Of a stretch of 64,000 nt of DNA, positions 11,291 to 21,449 are shown piece after piece (position 1 is the first letter of the stretch; each line of letters starts with the position of its first letter). The stretch lies in NCBI RefSeq assembly GCF_001648175.1, contig NZ_CP015243.1, forward strand, positions 3,906,001-3,970,000, given 5' to 3'. Below the pieces are notes generated by a model that was not told the DNA's origin, ran no database searches, and saw nothing but the letters and a program-made list of their open reading frames with translations. This DNA is from Halotalea alkalilenta (lineage in GTDB: Bacteria; Pseudomonadota; Gammaproteobacteria; Pseudomonadales; Halomonadaceae). The position numbers were made by a program, and so were the translations under genes.

Positions 11291-13374
11291 CGCGCCTCCT
11301 CGGCCCGGGCGGGCATCATCGCATCCAGGCGGCGGGCCAGCAGTGCCGCGCGGGCGCGCAGCCGGGGATCATGGCGCAGCGCATCGACCTCGATCGGCAG
11401 CCGCCGTCGCCAGTTGGGATGCTGGTCGATGGTGCCCGGCAGATTGGCCTGTTCCTCGAGGCCGAGCAGGTCCTCGATCTGGACCAGTACCAGCGGCGAA
11501 GGCGTGCGCGCAAGGTGTACCAGCAGCGCATCGATCAGCCGCGCCACGCCTTCGGCCGAGCGATCCTCGAGTTCGAGCTCGAGACCGAGCATGCGCACCA
11601 GCGCGGCACGGTCGCGTGCGCGTGCCTGGCGCTCGCCCACGACGTCGTCGATCAGCCCGAGCCGCTCGCGCCAGTCGATGTCGCGGCCAAGCCACCAGCC
11701 GGCCACGGTCGGCAGGTCATGGGTACTGCTCAGCGCGGCCGCGCGGGCGGAATATCGCTCGGCCGGAGCGAAGCCGGCGACCCAGGCGCCATCGTCGAGC
11801 TGAATCCACGCGTCGCGTTCGAACCACACCACCTGCATGCCAAGCACGCCGAACCGGTCGAGCCACTCGCGAAAACCGGGCGGCACGGTACCCAGGTCCT
11901 CGCCGATCACCCGCACTCCGGCGCGGTGCGATTCGAGCGCGATCAGGCGCATCAGGGTCTCGAATGGATAGCGCAGATAGGCGCCGTCCATCGGCGAGCC
12001 CCCTTCCGGCAAGAGCCACAGGCGCGCCAGCCCCATCACATGGTCGATGCGAATCGCACCGACACCGCGCATCGCGGCGCGCAGCATGTCGATGAAGGCG
12101 CCATAGCCGTGCGCTTCGAGCCCGAACGGAGAAAAGGCAGCGACGCCCCAGCCCTGCCCCCTGGGCGAGAACGCATCGGGCGGCGCACCGATGGTGGCGC
12201 CGTCGAGCAGCTGGTCGCGTCGGCTCCAGGCCTGGCTGCCGCCGGGGTCGGCGCCGACCGCGAGGTCATTGATCAGACCGATCGCCATGCCCGCCTCACG
12301 CGCGCGGCGCTGCGCCCGGTCGAGCTCCAGCGCCATGCGCCACTGAGCGTAGGCGTGGAAGGTGATCTCGCTCGCATGCGCTGCCGCCCATGCAGCCACC
12401 TCGGGAGCGCGAGGATCGCGTAGCCCCGGCGGCCAGCGGCGCCAGTCTCCGGGCAAGCCTTCCAGGCTGCAGAGCGCTTCGAAACGGCAGTGGTCCTCCA
12501 GCGCCTCGCCGCCTTCCTGGCGGTAGGCCGCGAAGGCGGCCCGCGCCTGAGGCTCGTCGTCACGCTCGAACGCCTCCCAGGCGGCACGCAGCTTCGGCCA
12601 TTTGCGCGCGGCCTGCGCTGGCCAATCGATCAACTCGCTCGAATCCGGCGCGGCGTCTTCTGCATCCACCGCGATGTAGAGCGGATTGCGCCACTGCCGG
12701 CTGGAGGGCGAATAGGGACTGATCCGCGCGGGCTCCGCGGCGAACAATGCGTGAACCGGGCTGATCGCTACTGCGTCCGCGCCCAGTTCCGCCATCGCTT
12801 CGACCAGGCCAACCAGCGCGAGACCGTCACCCGTCCCCCCATCTCCCGATCGCCGCAGGGAGTAGAGCTGCGCGGCCACGCCCCAGCGAGGGGCGCGATC
12901 GTCGGCACCGAAACAACGCTTCGGCGCCACGGCAAGGCGACGAGACACCCAGCCGCCGTCGGCGGCTCCGATCTCGAGCCGGTAGTAACCGGGCTGCTCG
13001 GGCAGCGTCACCGCAAGCGAGGCCTCGAGATGCTGCGCCAGGCAGATATGCTCGTCTTCTTCGGAAACCAACCGCAAATTCCCTCCCGCGAGCCTGGGTG
13101 CAAGCGATACGGGCAGCGCAAAGGGCGAACCGAGCTCGGCCACCAGCAGCGGTGGCAACTGCTCAGGGTCGGTCGGCGCACGACGTGCCTCGAGCTCGGC
13201 GATCGCCGCCTCGATCAGCGCTCGATCATCGACCGGCTGGCCGAGTGCTTCGATCAGCCGCCGCAGCGCCTGCGGCGCCAGCCGGTGGGTCTCGCCGGTG
13301 ACGGCCAGCCACTCGGGCTCGATACCGAGCGCTGCACCGAACCGCTGGAGCTGATCGTCGTAGCCATCGCTCAT
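11287..13374 (-). CDS. malQ: 4-alpha-glucanotransferase (amylomaltase)
   Basis: This 695-residue GH77 enzyme is of the long proteobacterial form, with an extra N-terminal domain of about 140 residues. Conserved segments include RWGVAAQLYSLR, ISPYSPSSRQWRNPLYI, the nucleophile region AIRIDHVMGL, VIGEDLGTVP with the acid/base glutamate, and SSTHDLPTV. MalQ transfers maltodextrin segments, rebuilding longer chains that TreY can use and releasing glucose. It overlaps treZ (upstream) and treY (downstream) by 4 bp each, indicating tight translational coupling of the three trehalose genes. Confidence 0.94.
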   Translation of the reverse strand: MSDGYDDQLQRFGAALGIEPEWLAVTGETHRLAPQALRRLIEALGQPVDDRALIEAAIAELEARRAPTDPEQLPPLLVAELGSPFALPVSLAPRLAGGNLRLVSEEDEHICLAQHLEASLAVTLPEQPGYYRLEIGAADGGWVSRRLAVAPKRCFGADDRAPRWGVAAQLYSLRRSGDGGTGDGLALVGLVEAMAELGADAVAISPVHALFAAEPARISPYSPSSRQWRNPLYIAVDAEDAAPDSSELIDWPAQAARKWPKLRAAWEAFERDDEPQARAAFAAYRQEGGEALEDHCRFEALCSLEGLPGDWRRWPPGLRDPRAPEVAAWAAAHASEITFHAYAQWRMALELDRAQRRAREAGMAIGLINDLAVGADPGGSQAWSRRDQLLDGATIGAPPDAFSPRGQGWGVAAFSPFGLEAHGYGAFIDMLRAAMRGVGAIRIDHVMGLARLWLLPEGGSPMDGAYLRYPFETLMRLIALESHRAGVRVIGEDLGTVPPGFREWLDRFGVLGMQVVWFERDAWIQLDDGAWVAGFAPAERYSARAAALSSTHDLPTVAGWWLGRDIDWRERLGLIDDVVGERQARARDRAALVRMLGLELELEDRSAEGVARLIDALLVHLARTPSPLVLVQIEDLLGLEEQANLPGTIDQHPNWRRRLPIEVDALRHDPRLRARAALLARRLDAMMPARAEEAR

Positions 13375-15254
13375 TGCCGCACCTCGCCAACCGCCTCGAC
13401 CACCTCAACCAGCGGCTCTTCCTCTTCGGCGACCGCCTCATCGGAAGGCGTACCGTACTCGAGCCAGGCCAGCGCCGCGTGGGGCCCCAGGGTGCTGCTC
13501 GAAAGACCGGTCCAGCCACCATCGGCGCTCTCATAGAGCAGCGCGGCATGACGGGTATCGACCATCGGGAGATCGATCACCCGCTCGCCGAGATTGCAGG
13601 CGATCGCCAGCACCTGGCCATCGTTGAGGGTCCAGCGGCCGATCACCGCCGCCTCTGCCAGCACCTCGGCCCCCAGGGAGAAACAGCCTTCGAAACGTGG
13701 CACCAGCCGCTCGGCGCGCAGCCGCAGCAGGGTGCGATAGCGCTCGAGCCAGCGCTGGCCGCGCACGCTTTCGCGTCCTCCCCAGTCGGGAATCGATGCC
13801 TGGAAGGTGGCCTCGGCATTGGGATCGGGAATCCTTGCCCTGGCGGACGCTTCGGTGAAGCCCGAGAATTCAGCGAACTCACCGCGCCTTCCCTCGCGCA
13901 CCGCGTCGGCGAGCTGGTCATGGTGATCGGTGAAGAACAAGAAAGGCTGCTCGGACCCCCATTCGTCTCCCATGAAGATCAGCGGCATCAGCGGCGAGAG
14001 CAGCAGCATCACCGTGGCGGCATGCAGCTGCTCTTCCGGACACAGCAGGGGGAGCCGTTCACCGAGGGGGCGATTGCCGATCTGATCGTGATTCTGGAGA
14101 AATATCTGGAACGCGCACGGTGGAAGCCCAGCGCTCGATTCGCCACGCGGCTCGCCATGGCGAGTGGGTTCACCCTGATAGACGAAGCCCTCGGCAAGCG
14201 CGCGGGCGAAACGCTCGGTGGGCCGCTCGGCGAAGTCGGCGTAATAGCCTTCGTGCTCGCCGGTGAGCAATACGTGAATGGCGTTGTGCCAGTCATCCGC
14301 CCATTGAGCGGTGAAGTGATCGGGCTCGGCGCGATCGAGCAGGCTGGCCTGGTTGAACTCGTTCTCGAGCACCAGGTGGAGGTGCCGCCCGGCCGCGGCC
14401 TGGCGCGTCCGGCGGCTGAGCTCGAGCAGGAAACCGCGATCGTTGATCGCATGGACGGCGTCGAAGCGCAGGCCGTCGAAGCGATACTCCTCGATCCACT
14501 GCACTGCGTTGTCGATGAAGAAGTCGCGCACCTCCCGGCGACGGAAGTCGATCATCGCCCCCCAAGGGGTAGTGGCATCGTCACGGAAGAATGCGCTGGC
14601 ATAGCGTGGCAGATGATTGCCGTCCGGCCCGAAGTGGTTGTAGACCACATCGAGCAGCACCGAGATGCCGAGTCCGTGGGCGACATCGATCAGCGACTTG
14701 AGCTCGGCCGGCGTACCGTAGGAGGACTCCACCGCATAGGGCAGTACCCCGTCATAGCCCCAGTTTCGCTGCCCGGGGCACTCGCTGATCGGCATCAGCT
14801 CGATCGCGGTGATTCCAAGCTCGGCCAGCGCCTCGAGGCGGTCGCGTACGCCGTTGAAGCCACCGAGCACACCGACGTGGAGCTCGTAGACCACCAGCTC
14901 GCGCCAGGCACGACCGCGCCAGTCGCCATGGCGCCAGGGGTAGTCGGTATCGACGATCAATCCCGGGCTGTCCGGCCCGTCGAGGCTCGCGCGGGCGGCG
15001 GGATCGGGCACGTCGAAATCATCGTTGATACGAAAGCGATAGGGCGTGCCGTGCGCCGCGGCACAGCGCACCTCGAAGTGGCCTTCGCCTCGATCCTCGA
15101 GGGCGACCAAGCGCGGCGACGGGGAGTCCGCGTCGAGCACCAAAGATACGCGCTCGGCATCGGGCGCCCACAGCGCGAAACGCCGCAGTCCATCGTCCTC
15201 GTCCGTGACTCCGAACGCGCGGGAGCGATGGTGTCCTCCATGCTCTGTAGACAT
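13371..15254 (-). CDS. treZ: Malto-oligosyltrehalose trehalohydrolase
   Basis: This 627-residue GH13 enzyme has an N-terminal CBM48-like domain (FALWAPDAERVSLVL). Its catalytic domain carries YELHVG, GYDGVLPYAVESSYG, LRFDAVHAI (nucleophile), LVLENEFN (acid/base) and FLQNHDQIGNRPLG (transition-state stabiliser). TreZ cleaves maltooligosyl trehalose to free trehalose plus a shortened maltodextrin. GAGGAG lies 8 bases before the ATG at 15254. The stop overlaps malQ by 4 bp, and glgB ends 57 bp upstream. With TreY it forms the TreY-TreZ trehalose route, fitting a salt-tolerant bacterium that makes trehalose as a compatible solute. Confidence 0.94.
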   Translation of the reverse strand: MSTEHGGHHRSRAFGVTDEDDGLRRFALWAPDAERVSLVLDADSPSPRLVALEDRGEGHFEVRCAAAHGTPYRFRINDDFDVPDPAARASLDGPDSPGLIVDTDYPWRHGDWRGRAWRELVVYELHVGVLGGFNGVRDRLEALAELGITAIELMPISECPGQRNWGYDGVLPYAVESSYGTPAELKSLIDVAHGLGISVLLDVVYNHFGPDGNHLPRYASAFFRDDATTPWGAMIDFRRREVRDFFIDNAVQWIEEYRFDGLRFDAVHAINDRGFLLELSRRTRQAAAGRHLHLVLENEFNQASLLDRAEPDHFTAQWADDWHNAIHVLLTGEHEGYYADFAERPTERFARALAEGFVYQGEPTRHGEPRGESSAGLPPCAFQIFLQNHDQIGNRPLGERLPLLCPEEQLHAATVMLLLSPLMPLIFMGDEWGSEQPFLFFTDHHDQLADAVREGRRGEFAEFSGFTEASARARIPDPNAEATFQASIPDWGGRESVRGQRWLERYRTLLRLRAERLVPRFEGCFSLGAEVLAEAAVIGRWTLNDGQVLAIACNLGERVIDLPMVDTRHAALLYESADGGWTGLSSSTLGPHAALAWLEYGTPSDEAVAEEEEPLVEVVEAVGEVRQ

Positions 15255-15311
15255 CGCACATCTCCTCGGATACGTGGACCTTTCACTTCCGGTACCGCCC
15301 GCTCCGAGCCC

Positions 15312-17552
15312 TCAGACCACCCAATCGCCCTGGCGCAGGTAGAGCGTGGCGAGCGGCGGCAAGGTCAGTTCGAGCGAGGCGGAGAATCCATGACTGGGCG
15401 TGTCATCGGCATAGACGCCACTGTCGTTGCCGGCATTCGAACCGCCATAGAAGCGGCTATCGCTGTTGAAGCGCTCGACCCAGCGTCCGCTGGAGGGCAC
15501 CCCGAGGCGATAGCCCCGGCGCACTATCGGTGTGAAGTTGCTCACCACCAGCACCGGTGCGCTGCCGGCATCGGCAAAGCGCAGGAATGCGAACACGCTG
15601 TTCTCGCTGTCGTCACCCACCACCCAGGCGAAGCCTCGCGGATCGCTATCGCGAAGGTGCAGCGCAGGCTCTTCCAGGTAGAGCCGATTGAGATCCGCGA
15701 GCGCACGCTGGATACCATCATGGGCGGGGTCGTCGAGCAGGTACCAGTCGAGTTCACGGTCGTGATCCCACTCGCGCCATTGCCCCAGCTCGCCGCCCAT
15801 GAACATGAGCTTCTTGCCGGGGTGCGCCCACATGAAAGCGTAGTACGCGCGCAGCGTGGCACGACGCTGCCAGTCGTCCAGGCCCGCCATCTTGGCGAGC
15901 AGGGATCCCTTGCCGTGCACCACTTCGTCGTGGGAGAGCGGCAGCACGTAATGTTCGGAAAAAGCGTAGACCGACGAAAAGGTCAGCTCGTTGTGGTGAT
16001 AACGCCGATGGACCGGGTCATGGGACATGTAGGTGAGGCTATCGTGCATCCAGCCCATGTTCCATTTGAAGGTGAACCCCAGCCCGCCAGTGGCCACCGG
16101 TGCGCTGACGCCGGGCCAGGCGGTGGACTCCTCGGCGATCATCATCACCCCGGGGTACTCCTCGCCGATCACTTGATTGAGATGGCGCAGGAAGTTCACC
16201 GCCTCGAGATTCTCGCGCCCGCCATAGACGTTGGGCAGCCATTCGCCCTCGAGTCGGCTGTAGTCGCGATACAGCATCGAGGCGACCGCATCGACCCGCA
16301 GCCCGTCGATATGGAAATGCTCGATCCACTCGAGCGCGCTGCTGATCAGAAAACCCGCGACTTCGTTGCGCCCGAAGTTATAGATCAGGGTGTTCCAATC
16401 GCGATGGAAACCCTCGCGCGGGTCGGCATGCTCGTAGAGCGCCGTGCCGTCGAAACGCGCAAGGCCATGGGCGTCGGAGGGGAAGTGAGCAGGCACCCAG
16501 TCGACGATCACTCCCATCCCCGCGCGGTGGCAAGCGTCGACGAAGGCGGCGAAGGCCGCCGGAGGCCCGAAGCGCGCGGTGGGCGCGAACAGCCCGAGCG
16601 GTTGATAGCCCCAGGAGCCGGCGAAGGGATGCTCGCCGACGGGCAGCAGCTCGATATGGGTGAAGCCAAGATCGGCAACGTAGGGGATCAGCTCGCGGGC
16701 AAGTCGATCCCAGCCATAGCTCTGGCCGTCGGCATCGCGACGCCAGGAGCCGACGTGCAGCTCATAGATCGATATCGGTGAAGCGTGAGGGCGAAAGCTG
16801 CGCCGTCGCTGCATCCAGTCCTGATCGTGCCAGACCAGGGGGCGTGGATCGGCGACCACGGAAGCGGTGGCCGGCGGGCATTCGGTTTGGCGGGCAACGG
16901 GGTCAGCCTTGTCGAACAGGGCTTCGCCATCCGCGCCGATGATCGCGTACTTGTAGCGCTCACCCGCCCCGAGGCGCGGCACGAACAGCTCCCAGACACC
17001 GGAGTTGCCGCGCGAGCGCATGGTATGACGTCGCCTATCCCATGAGTTGAAGTCGCCAATCACCGCTACGCGCTTGGCATTCGGCGCCCATACGGCAAAG
17101 CGTGTCCCCTGCACGCCATCGAAATGGATCGGCTTGGCACCGAGCGCGTCGGCAAGCCGATGGTGACGCCCTTCATTGATCAGATGCAGGTCCAGTTCGC
17201 CTAGCAGCGGGCCGAAATCATAGGGGTCCTCACTTTCGTGAACGATGTCTCCCGGCCATGCCACCCTGAGGCGATAGTGCCGATCAGGCTGCTGGTCGAG
17301 TACCTGGGACTCGATTCGACCGCAGAACAGGCCGTCACCCAGCGGATCGGTCAGCTCACCGACGCACTCTCCTGCTTGATCGACCACCTCGACCCGCTGC
17401 GCTCCGGGAAGCAGCGCCCTCACCCAGGCACCATCACGCATGGGAAAGCGCCCCAGCAACTCGAAGGCCCCCCCGTGGCGCCCTTCGACCAGCGCTTGTC
17501 GCTGACCAGCATCCAGTCCCATTCTTGCATCGATGGCCATGACTTCATCCAT
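15312..17552 (-). CDS. glgB: 1,4-alpha-glucan branching enzyme
   Basis: This 746-residue GH13 enzyme has the full bacterial domain order: N1 domain, CBM48 ([20 protein letters not shown]), catalytic barrel and C-terminal beta domain. Motifs include [15 protein letters not shown] (nucleophile), [12 protein letters not shown] (acid/base) and [13 protein letters not shown]. It introduces alpha-1,6 branches into glycogen. The start is uncertain. ATG 17552 has AAGGAG 12 bases upstream, but an ATG at 17591 and a GTG at 17597 are also in frame. The family core begins about 25 residues later, so all three are possible. It is 62 bp from glgA upstream and 57 bp from treZ downstream. Confidence 0.92.
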   Translation of the reverse strand: MDEVMAIDARMGLDAGQRQALVEGRHGGAFELLGRFPMRDGAWVRALLPGAQRVEVVDQAGECVGELTDPLGDGLFCGRIESQVLDQQPDRHYRLRVAWPGDIVHESEDPYDFGPLLGELDLHLINEGRHHRLADALGAKPIHFDGVQGTRFAVWAPNAKRVAVIGDFNSWDRRRHTMRSRGNSGVWELFVPRLGAGERYKYAIIGADGEALFDKADPVARQTECPPATASVVADPRPLVWHDQDWMQRRRSFRPHASPISIYELHVGSWRRDADGQSYGWDRLARELIPYVADLGFTHIELLPVGEHPFAGSWGYQPLGLFAPTARFGPPAAFAAFVDACHRAGMGVIVDWVPAHFPSDAHGLARFDGTALYEHADPREGFHRDWNTLIYNFGRNEVAGFLISSALEWIEHFHIDGLRVDAVASMLYRDYSRLEGEWLPNVYGGRENLEAVNFLRHLNQVIGEEYPGVMMIAEESTAWPGVSAPVATGGLGFTFKWNMGWMHDSLTYMSHDPVHRRYHHNELTFSSVYAFSEHYVLPLSHDEVVHGKGSLLAKMAGLDDWQRRATLRAYYAFMWAHPGKKLMFMGGELGQWREWDHDRELDWYLLDDPAHDGIQRALADLNRLYLEEPALHLRDSDPRGFAWVVGDDSENSVFAFLRFADAGSAPVLVVSNFTPIVRRGYRLGVPSSGRWVERFNSDSRFYGGSNAGNDSGVYADDTPSHGFSASLELTLPPLATLYLRQGDWVV

Positions 17553-17614
17553 GATCGCCGCTGTCTCCTTGGCCCAGCCCAGATATTCCATCCCCACCGA
17601 GCGCTAGGCGTGCG

Positions 17615-19186
17615 TCAATTGGAGTTCACGAGCGTCTTCGATTCGTCTTTCCGAACGACCGGAGGAAACGCCCGATCGATCAAACCTCGATAAAGATGGG
17701 CGTAGGGCACGCTCGATACGCTCCAGTGATAGTGGATCCCCATCGCCGCACGGCGCATGGCGTAGAACAGGTCGGTGGTGCGATAGACCGAGAAGGCGCG
17801 GTTGATCGCGGCCTTGAAACTCTCGACGGTCATACGATCGAACAAAAACCCGGTCACTCCGTCCTCGATGGTATCGACCAGCCCGCCAGTGCGATGGGCG
17901 ATCGGCAGCGAGCCGAAGCGCTGGGCGTACATCTGCGACAGGCCACAGGGTTCGAAGCGCGAGGGCATCAGCAGGAAATCGCTCCCGGCGAAGATGCACC
18001 GCGCCTCGCGTTCGCTGAAGCCGACGCGCACGCCGATCGCCCCTGGGAAGCGCGCGGCGAGATTGCGCAGCGCGCTTTCGATCGAAGGCTCCCCTCGGCC
18101 GATCACCACCAGCTGCCCTCCTTTGCGCACGATCGACTCGGCGGCGGCGATGGTCAGGTCCACCCCTTTCTGGTGGACCAGCCGGGAAACCACCGCGAAC
18201 AGCGGCCCATGGCAGATCGCCAGACCGAACATCTGGCGCAGGTGCTCGCAGTTGATCCGCTTACCGATCCAGTCGCTGGTGCCGAAGCCGCGCAGCAAGT
18301 GGGCGTCGCTTTGCGGGTCCCAGGTATCGTCGATACCGTTGGCGATGCCGCACAGCCGCCCCTGCTCGGCGCGTTCGCGCAGCAAGCGCTCGAGACCACA
18401 ACCAAACTCCTCGGTGGTGATCTCGCGCGCATAGGTGGCGCTCACCGTGGTCAGCTGCTCGGCGTGGACCAGACCAGCCTTCATGAAAGAGAGATTGCCG
18501 TAGAACTCGAGTTGATCGGTGCCCAACGCTTCGGGCGGAATACCCAGGCTTTGGTGGTAGTCCAGCGGGAAGAGCCCTTGATAGGCGAGGTTATGGATGG
18601 TGAACACACAGGGCGCCGGCTGCTTCCACCAATGGAGATAGCCGGCGGCAAGCGCGGTGGGCCAATCGTTGAGGTGGAGCAGATCGGCCTGCCAGGCGGG
18701 ATCACCCACACCCGCGGCAAGCTGGGCGGCGGCAAGCGAAAGCCGACCGAAACGGATGTGGTTGTCGTCCCAGTCGCGCCCGTCCGGCGCGAGATAGGGC
18801 GACCCCTCGCGCTCGAACAGCTCAGGACAGACCAGCACGTAGACGATGAGCCCATCGGGCAGGTCGATCCGCGCCAGCTCGCACTCGGGAATTCCCGCCA
18901 GGGCAGGCAGGCGGCCGACCTCGATCAGTGGGTACCCGGCGCCGACCACCTGGGGATAGCCCGGGATCATCACGCGCACGTCGAAATCGGTCGACATCGC
19001 CCGCGGCAGCGCCGCGGAGACGTCGCCAAGGCCACCGACCTTGATGAAATCAGCGGACTCCGGTGTGACGAAAAGCACCCTGCGCCGTTGCGACGACTCT
19101 TCCTCATCGTAGCTGGAGGGGTGCGAACCATCGCGCACTGCACCCACCAGGGCCCGAAAGTCATTGGTGATCGCGCTGCTGCCCAT
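17615..19186 (-). CDS. glgA: Glycogen synthase
   Basis: This 523-residue GT5 glycosyltransferase uses ADP-glucose to extend alpha-1,4-glucan. The glucan/ADP-Glc-binding motif KVGGLGDVSAALP lies near the N-terminus. HLNDWPTALAAGY and the C-terminal SRFEPCGLSQMYA with its conserved glutamate are present. A tail of about 50 residues precedes the catalytic start, which is longer than in E. coli GlgA. GGGGGG lies close before the ATG at 19186. It is the first gene of the minus-strand glycogen/trehalose cluster. ADP-glucose pyrophosphorylase (glgC) is not in the window, so the substrate must come from elsewhere. Confidence 0.93.
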   Translation of the reverse strand: MGSSAITNDFRALVGAVRDGSHPSSYDEEESSQRRRVLFVTPESADFIKVGGLGDVSAALPRAMSTDFDVRVMIPGYPQVVGAGYPLIEVGRLPALAGIPECELARIDLPDGLIVYVLVCPELFEREGSPYLAPDGRDWDDNHIRFGRLSLAAAQLAAGVGDPAWQADLLHLNDWPTALAAGYLHWWKQPAPCVFTIHNLAYQGLFPLDYHQSLGIPPEALGTDQLEFYGNLSFMKAGLVHAEQLTTVSATYAREITTEEFGCGLERLLRERAEQGRLCGIANGIDDTWDPQSDAHLLRGFGTSDWIGKRINCEHLRQMFGLAICHGPLFAVVSRLVHQKGVDLTIAAAESIVRKGGQLVVIGRGEPSIESALRNLAARFPGAIGVRVGFSEREARCIFAGSDFLLMPSRFEPCGLSQMYAQRFGSLPIAHRTGGLVDTIEDGVTGFLFDRMTVESFKAAINRAFSVYRTTDLFYAMRRAAMGIHYHWSVSSVPYAHLYRGLIDRAFPPVVRKDESKTLVNSN

Positions 19187-19320
19187 GATTTCCCCCCGTG
19201 TCCGCACCGGTGACCGATCAAGGCGAACCGGAGGACGAACGCGAAGCAAAACTCAGCGTCCCACCGGGCACCTCACTCAATGAACAGCAAAACCCGTACC
19301 GTGAATTGATCTTCGACGAC

Positions 19321-19344
19321 CATCCAATACCTTGGTATTAGATG
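19321..19344. promoter_or_regulatory. 24-bp near-perfect palindrome upstream of glgA (candidate operator)
   Basis: The sequence reads CATC, one base, AATACC, TT, GGTATT, one base, GATG. All pairs match except the single C25/A40 position. It lies about 135 bp before the glgA start, in an AT-richer promoter zone, which is a plausible place for a dimeric regulator. It has no T-run and is too AT-rich to be a typical terminator. The regulator is unknown. Confidence 0.45.
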
Positions 19345-19592
19345 GTGATCGGACAGCCGATGAACGTTGCCCGCAGAGATGCTGATTCCGGTGACCACGC
19401 ATGAAGGAAGTTCGCCCACCCCCGACCACCGCTTTTCGCTCGATGATCGACTCGCCCCTTCTTCATATAGTCGCTAAAGACGACGGCAGTCAAAGGATGA
19501 ACATCAACTGTAACGCTTCGCTACCTAGCGTTCCTTGAACTGAATCAATTAATTCACTCAAGGCGACCTGGCAAGCGGTAGGAAGCAAGGTG

Positions 19593-19617
19593 CGGCATGC
19601 CTGTCACAGGCATGCCG
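19593..19617 (-). terminator. Hairpin downstream of sitD
   Basis: An 11-bp perfect stem CGGCATGCCTG / CAGGCATGCCG closes a 3-base loop, about 130 bp beyond the sitD stop. No clear T-tract follows on the minus strand, so it may act as a 3'-end stabiliser or a factor-assisted terminator rather than a classical intrinsic one. Confidence 0.4.
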
Positions 19618-19746
19618 ACGGGGGTTCCAGGCATGGAAGATCGTTCTTTAGTCTTGAATGCCTCTTCGCGAAGCAGCCAAGCTCAGACGGCGCCGTATTG
19701 GCACCATCTTGGCCCAGAGACGGCCACCGCCTGAACGAGGCGAGCT

Positions 19747-20592
19747 TCAGGACGCTGCGCGCCCCTCGACCCGAGCTGCCTTGCGCGAGGCATGAATGAA
19801 CGCCACGACGAAGAAGATCGAGAGCAGAAGCACGATCGTCGGTGCCGGTGCGCTGTCGATGAAGAACGAAAGATAGACCCCGGCGAAGGAACCGACCACC
19901 GCGATCGCGACGGAGAGGATCAGCATGGTGCTGAACCGCCGAGTGAGCAGGAAGGCGATGGCCCCGGGCGCGATCAGCATGGCGATGGCGATGATGATGC
20001 CGACCGCCTGCAGCGCACCGACGATGGTCAGCGAGATCAGGCAAAGCAGACCATAGTGGAGCAGGTGGACCCGAAGGCCGACCGCCCGCGCTTGGGTGGG
20101 ATCGAAGGCGTGGAGCAGGAAATCCTTCCACTTGATGCCGATGACGCAGGCGGTGATCGCCGCAATGAGCGCGGACTGGGCGATATCGCCCCAGGAGACG
20201 CCGAGCATGTCGCCGAACAGGATATGGTCGAGATGCACGTCGGACTGGATCTTGACGTAGAGAACCAAGCCCAGACCGAACATGCCGGAGAACACCACGC
20301 CCATCACGGTGTCCTGCTTGATGCGGCTGTTGTCCTTCAGGAAGCCGGTCGCGACGGCGCAGAACATGCCGGCGATGAAGGCCCCGATCGCATAAGGGAA
20401 GCCGACGATGTAGGCGATGACGACCCCGGGAAAGACCGCGTGCGAGATCGCATCGCCCATCAGCGACCAGCCCTTGAGGACGAGGAAGCAGGAAAGCAGC
20501 GCCATGGGGATCGCGACCAGCACGGAGATGATCAGCGCATTGACCATGAAGCTGAACTGAAACGGCATGAGCAAGGTGTCGATAAGGCTCAT
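19747..20592 (-). CDS. sitD: Manganese/iron ABC transporter permease (SitD-type)
   Basis: This 281-residue ABC-3 family membrane permease has about eight predicted hydrophobic segments, starting with FMVNALIISVLVAIPMALLS. The cytoplasmic-loop segment GWSLMGDAISHAVFPG is shared with its paralogue SitC. ABC-3 permeases move Mn2+, Fe2+ or Zn2+; assignment to Mn/Fe rather than zinc rests on the sitABCD gene order and on having two different permeases. It overlaps sitC by 4 bp and is the last gene of the operon. Confidence 0.88.
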   Translation of the reverse strand: MSLIDTLLMPFQFSFMVNALIISVLVAIPMALLSCFLVLKGWSLMGDAISHAVFPGVVIAYIVGFPYAIGAFIAGMFCAVATGFLKDNSRIKQDTVMGVVFSGMFGLGLVLYVKIQSDVHLDHILFGDMLGVSWGDIAQSALIAAITACVIGIKWKDFLLHAFDPTQARAVGLRVHLLHYGLLCLISLTIVGALQAVGIIIAIAMLIAPGAIAFLLTRRFSTMLILSVAIAVVGSFAGVYLSFFIDSAPAPTIVLLLSIFFVVAFIHASRKAARVEGRAAS

Positions 20593-21449
20593 CGACCTGC
20601 CTCCAGTGCCTGCGACGCACGCCTGCGGGCCGCCAGCATTCCATGCTTGGGAGCGAACAGGAAAGCGATCAGGAAGATCGTGGTCTGGAGCACGACGATG
20701 ATCCCGCCGGTAGCCCCGTCGAGGAAATAGCTCGCATAGGCGCCGGTGAAGCTGGTAAGCGTGCCGATCGCGACAGCGATGACCAGCAGTCGCGGGAACC
20801 GGTCCGTCAGCAGGTAGGCGGTCGCGCCAGGCGTTACGACCATGCAGATGACGAGAAACGCACCCACCGTCTGGAGCGCGGCAACGGTAGAGGCCGACAG
20901 CAGGGTGAAGAACATGATCTTGAGCGCGGTGGGGTTGAGCCCGACCGAGCGCGCATGGCTCTCATCGAAGAACACCACCATCAGGTCCTTCCATTTGGCG
21001 AGCAGGATGGCGAGCGAGACGAAGCCGATGACCGCAAGCTGCAGGGTATCCCCCGGCGTGATCGCAAGGATGTTGCCGAGCACGATGGTCTGGATGTTCA
21101 CCGATGTCGGCGAGAGTGAAACCATGAACAGGCCGAGCCCGAAGAAGGCCGAGAAGATCAGGCCGATGATGGCATCTTCCTTCAGCTTGGTGCGTTGGTT
21201 GAGGAAGAGCATGGTCGCAGCCGCCAGCCCACCGGAGAAGAACGCGCCGATCGAGAACGGCAGCCCGAGCATGTAGGCACCGGCGACGCCCGGCACGATC
21301 GAGTGCGAAAGCGCGTCGCCGATCAGCGACCACCCCTTGAGCATCAGGTAGCAGGACAGGAACGCACAGACGCCGCCGACCAGGGCCGAGACCCACATCG
21401 CATTGAGCATGTAGTTGTAAGTGAACGGCTCGAGCAGGCCAGTCATCAT
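20589..21449 (-). CDS. sitC: Manganese/iron ABC transporter permease (SitC-type)
   Basis: This 286-residue ABC-3 family permease is paralogous to SitD. It has the same [16 protein letters not shown] coupling segment and multiple hydrophobic helices, and it ends in a basic tail. Two different permeases with one ATPase are characteristic of the Sit/Mnt/Yfe class, whereas ZnuB-type zinc systems use one. The ATG overlaps the sitB stop by 4 bp and the stop overlaps sitD by 4 bp, so subunits are probably made in a fixed ratio through coupled translation. Confidence 0.88.
   Translation of the reverse strand: MMTGLLEPFTYNYMLNAMWVSALVGGVCAFLSCYLMLKGWSLIGDALSHSIVPGVAGAYMLGLPFSIGAFFSGGLAAATMLFLNQRTKLKEDAIIGLIFSAFFGLGLFMVSLSPTSVNIQTIVLGNILAITPGDTLQLAVIGFVSLAILLAKWKDLMVVFFDESHARSVGLNPTALKIMFFTLLSASTVAALQTVGAFLVICMVVTPGATAYLLTDRFPRLLVIAVAIGTLTSFTGAYASYFLDGATGGIIVVLQTTIFLIAFLFAPKHGMLAARRRASQALEAGR

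Larger units (their letters stand above)
19187..19746. other. 560-bp intergenic region between glgA and sitD
   Basis: No coding sequence is supported here. The part next to glgA should contain the promoter of the whole glycogen/trehalose cluster, and the region around 19290-19560 is more AT-rich than the surrounding genes. It includes a 24-bp palindrome and, nearer sitD, a strong hairpin, both listed separately. The 19640-19746 part translates in several frames but resembles nothing I recognise. Confidence 0.5.

Noticed and set aside
13374..16781. Open plus-strand reading frame of 1135 codons opposite treZ and glgB
   Set aside because: It lies antisense to two clear enzymes, has no recognisable domain and carries the composition expected from the reverse complement of high-GC coding DNA.
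19618..19746. Transposase remnant downstream of sitD
   Set aside because: The region is non-coding and slightly unusual, but no frame shows transposase motifs and no terminal repeats or target duplication were found.
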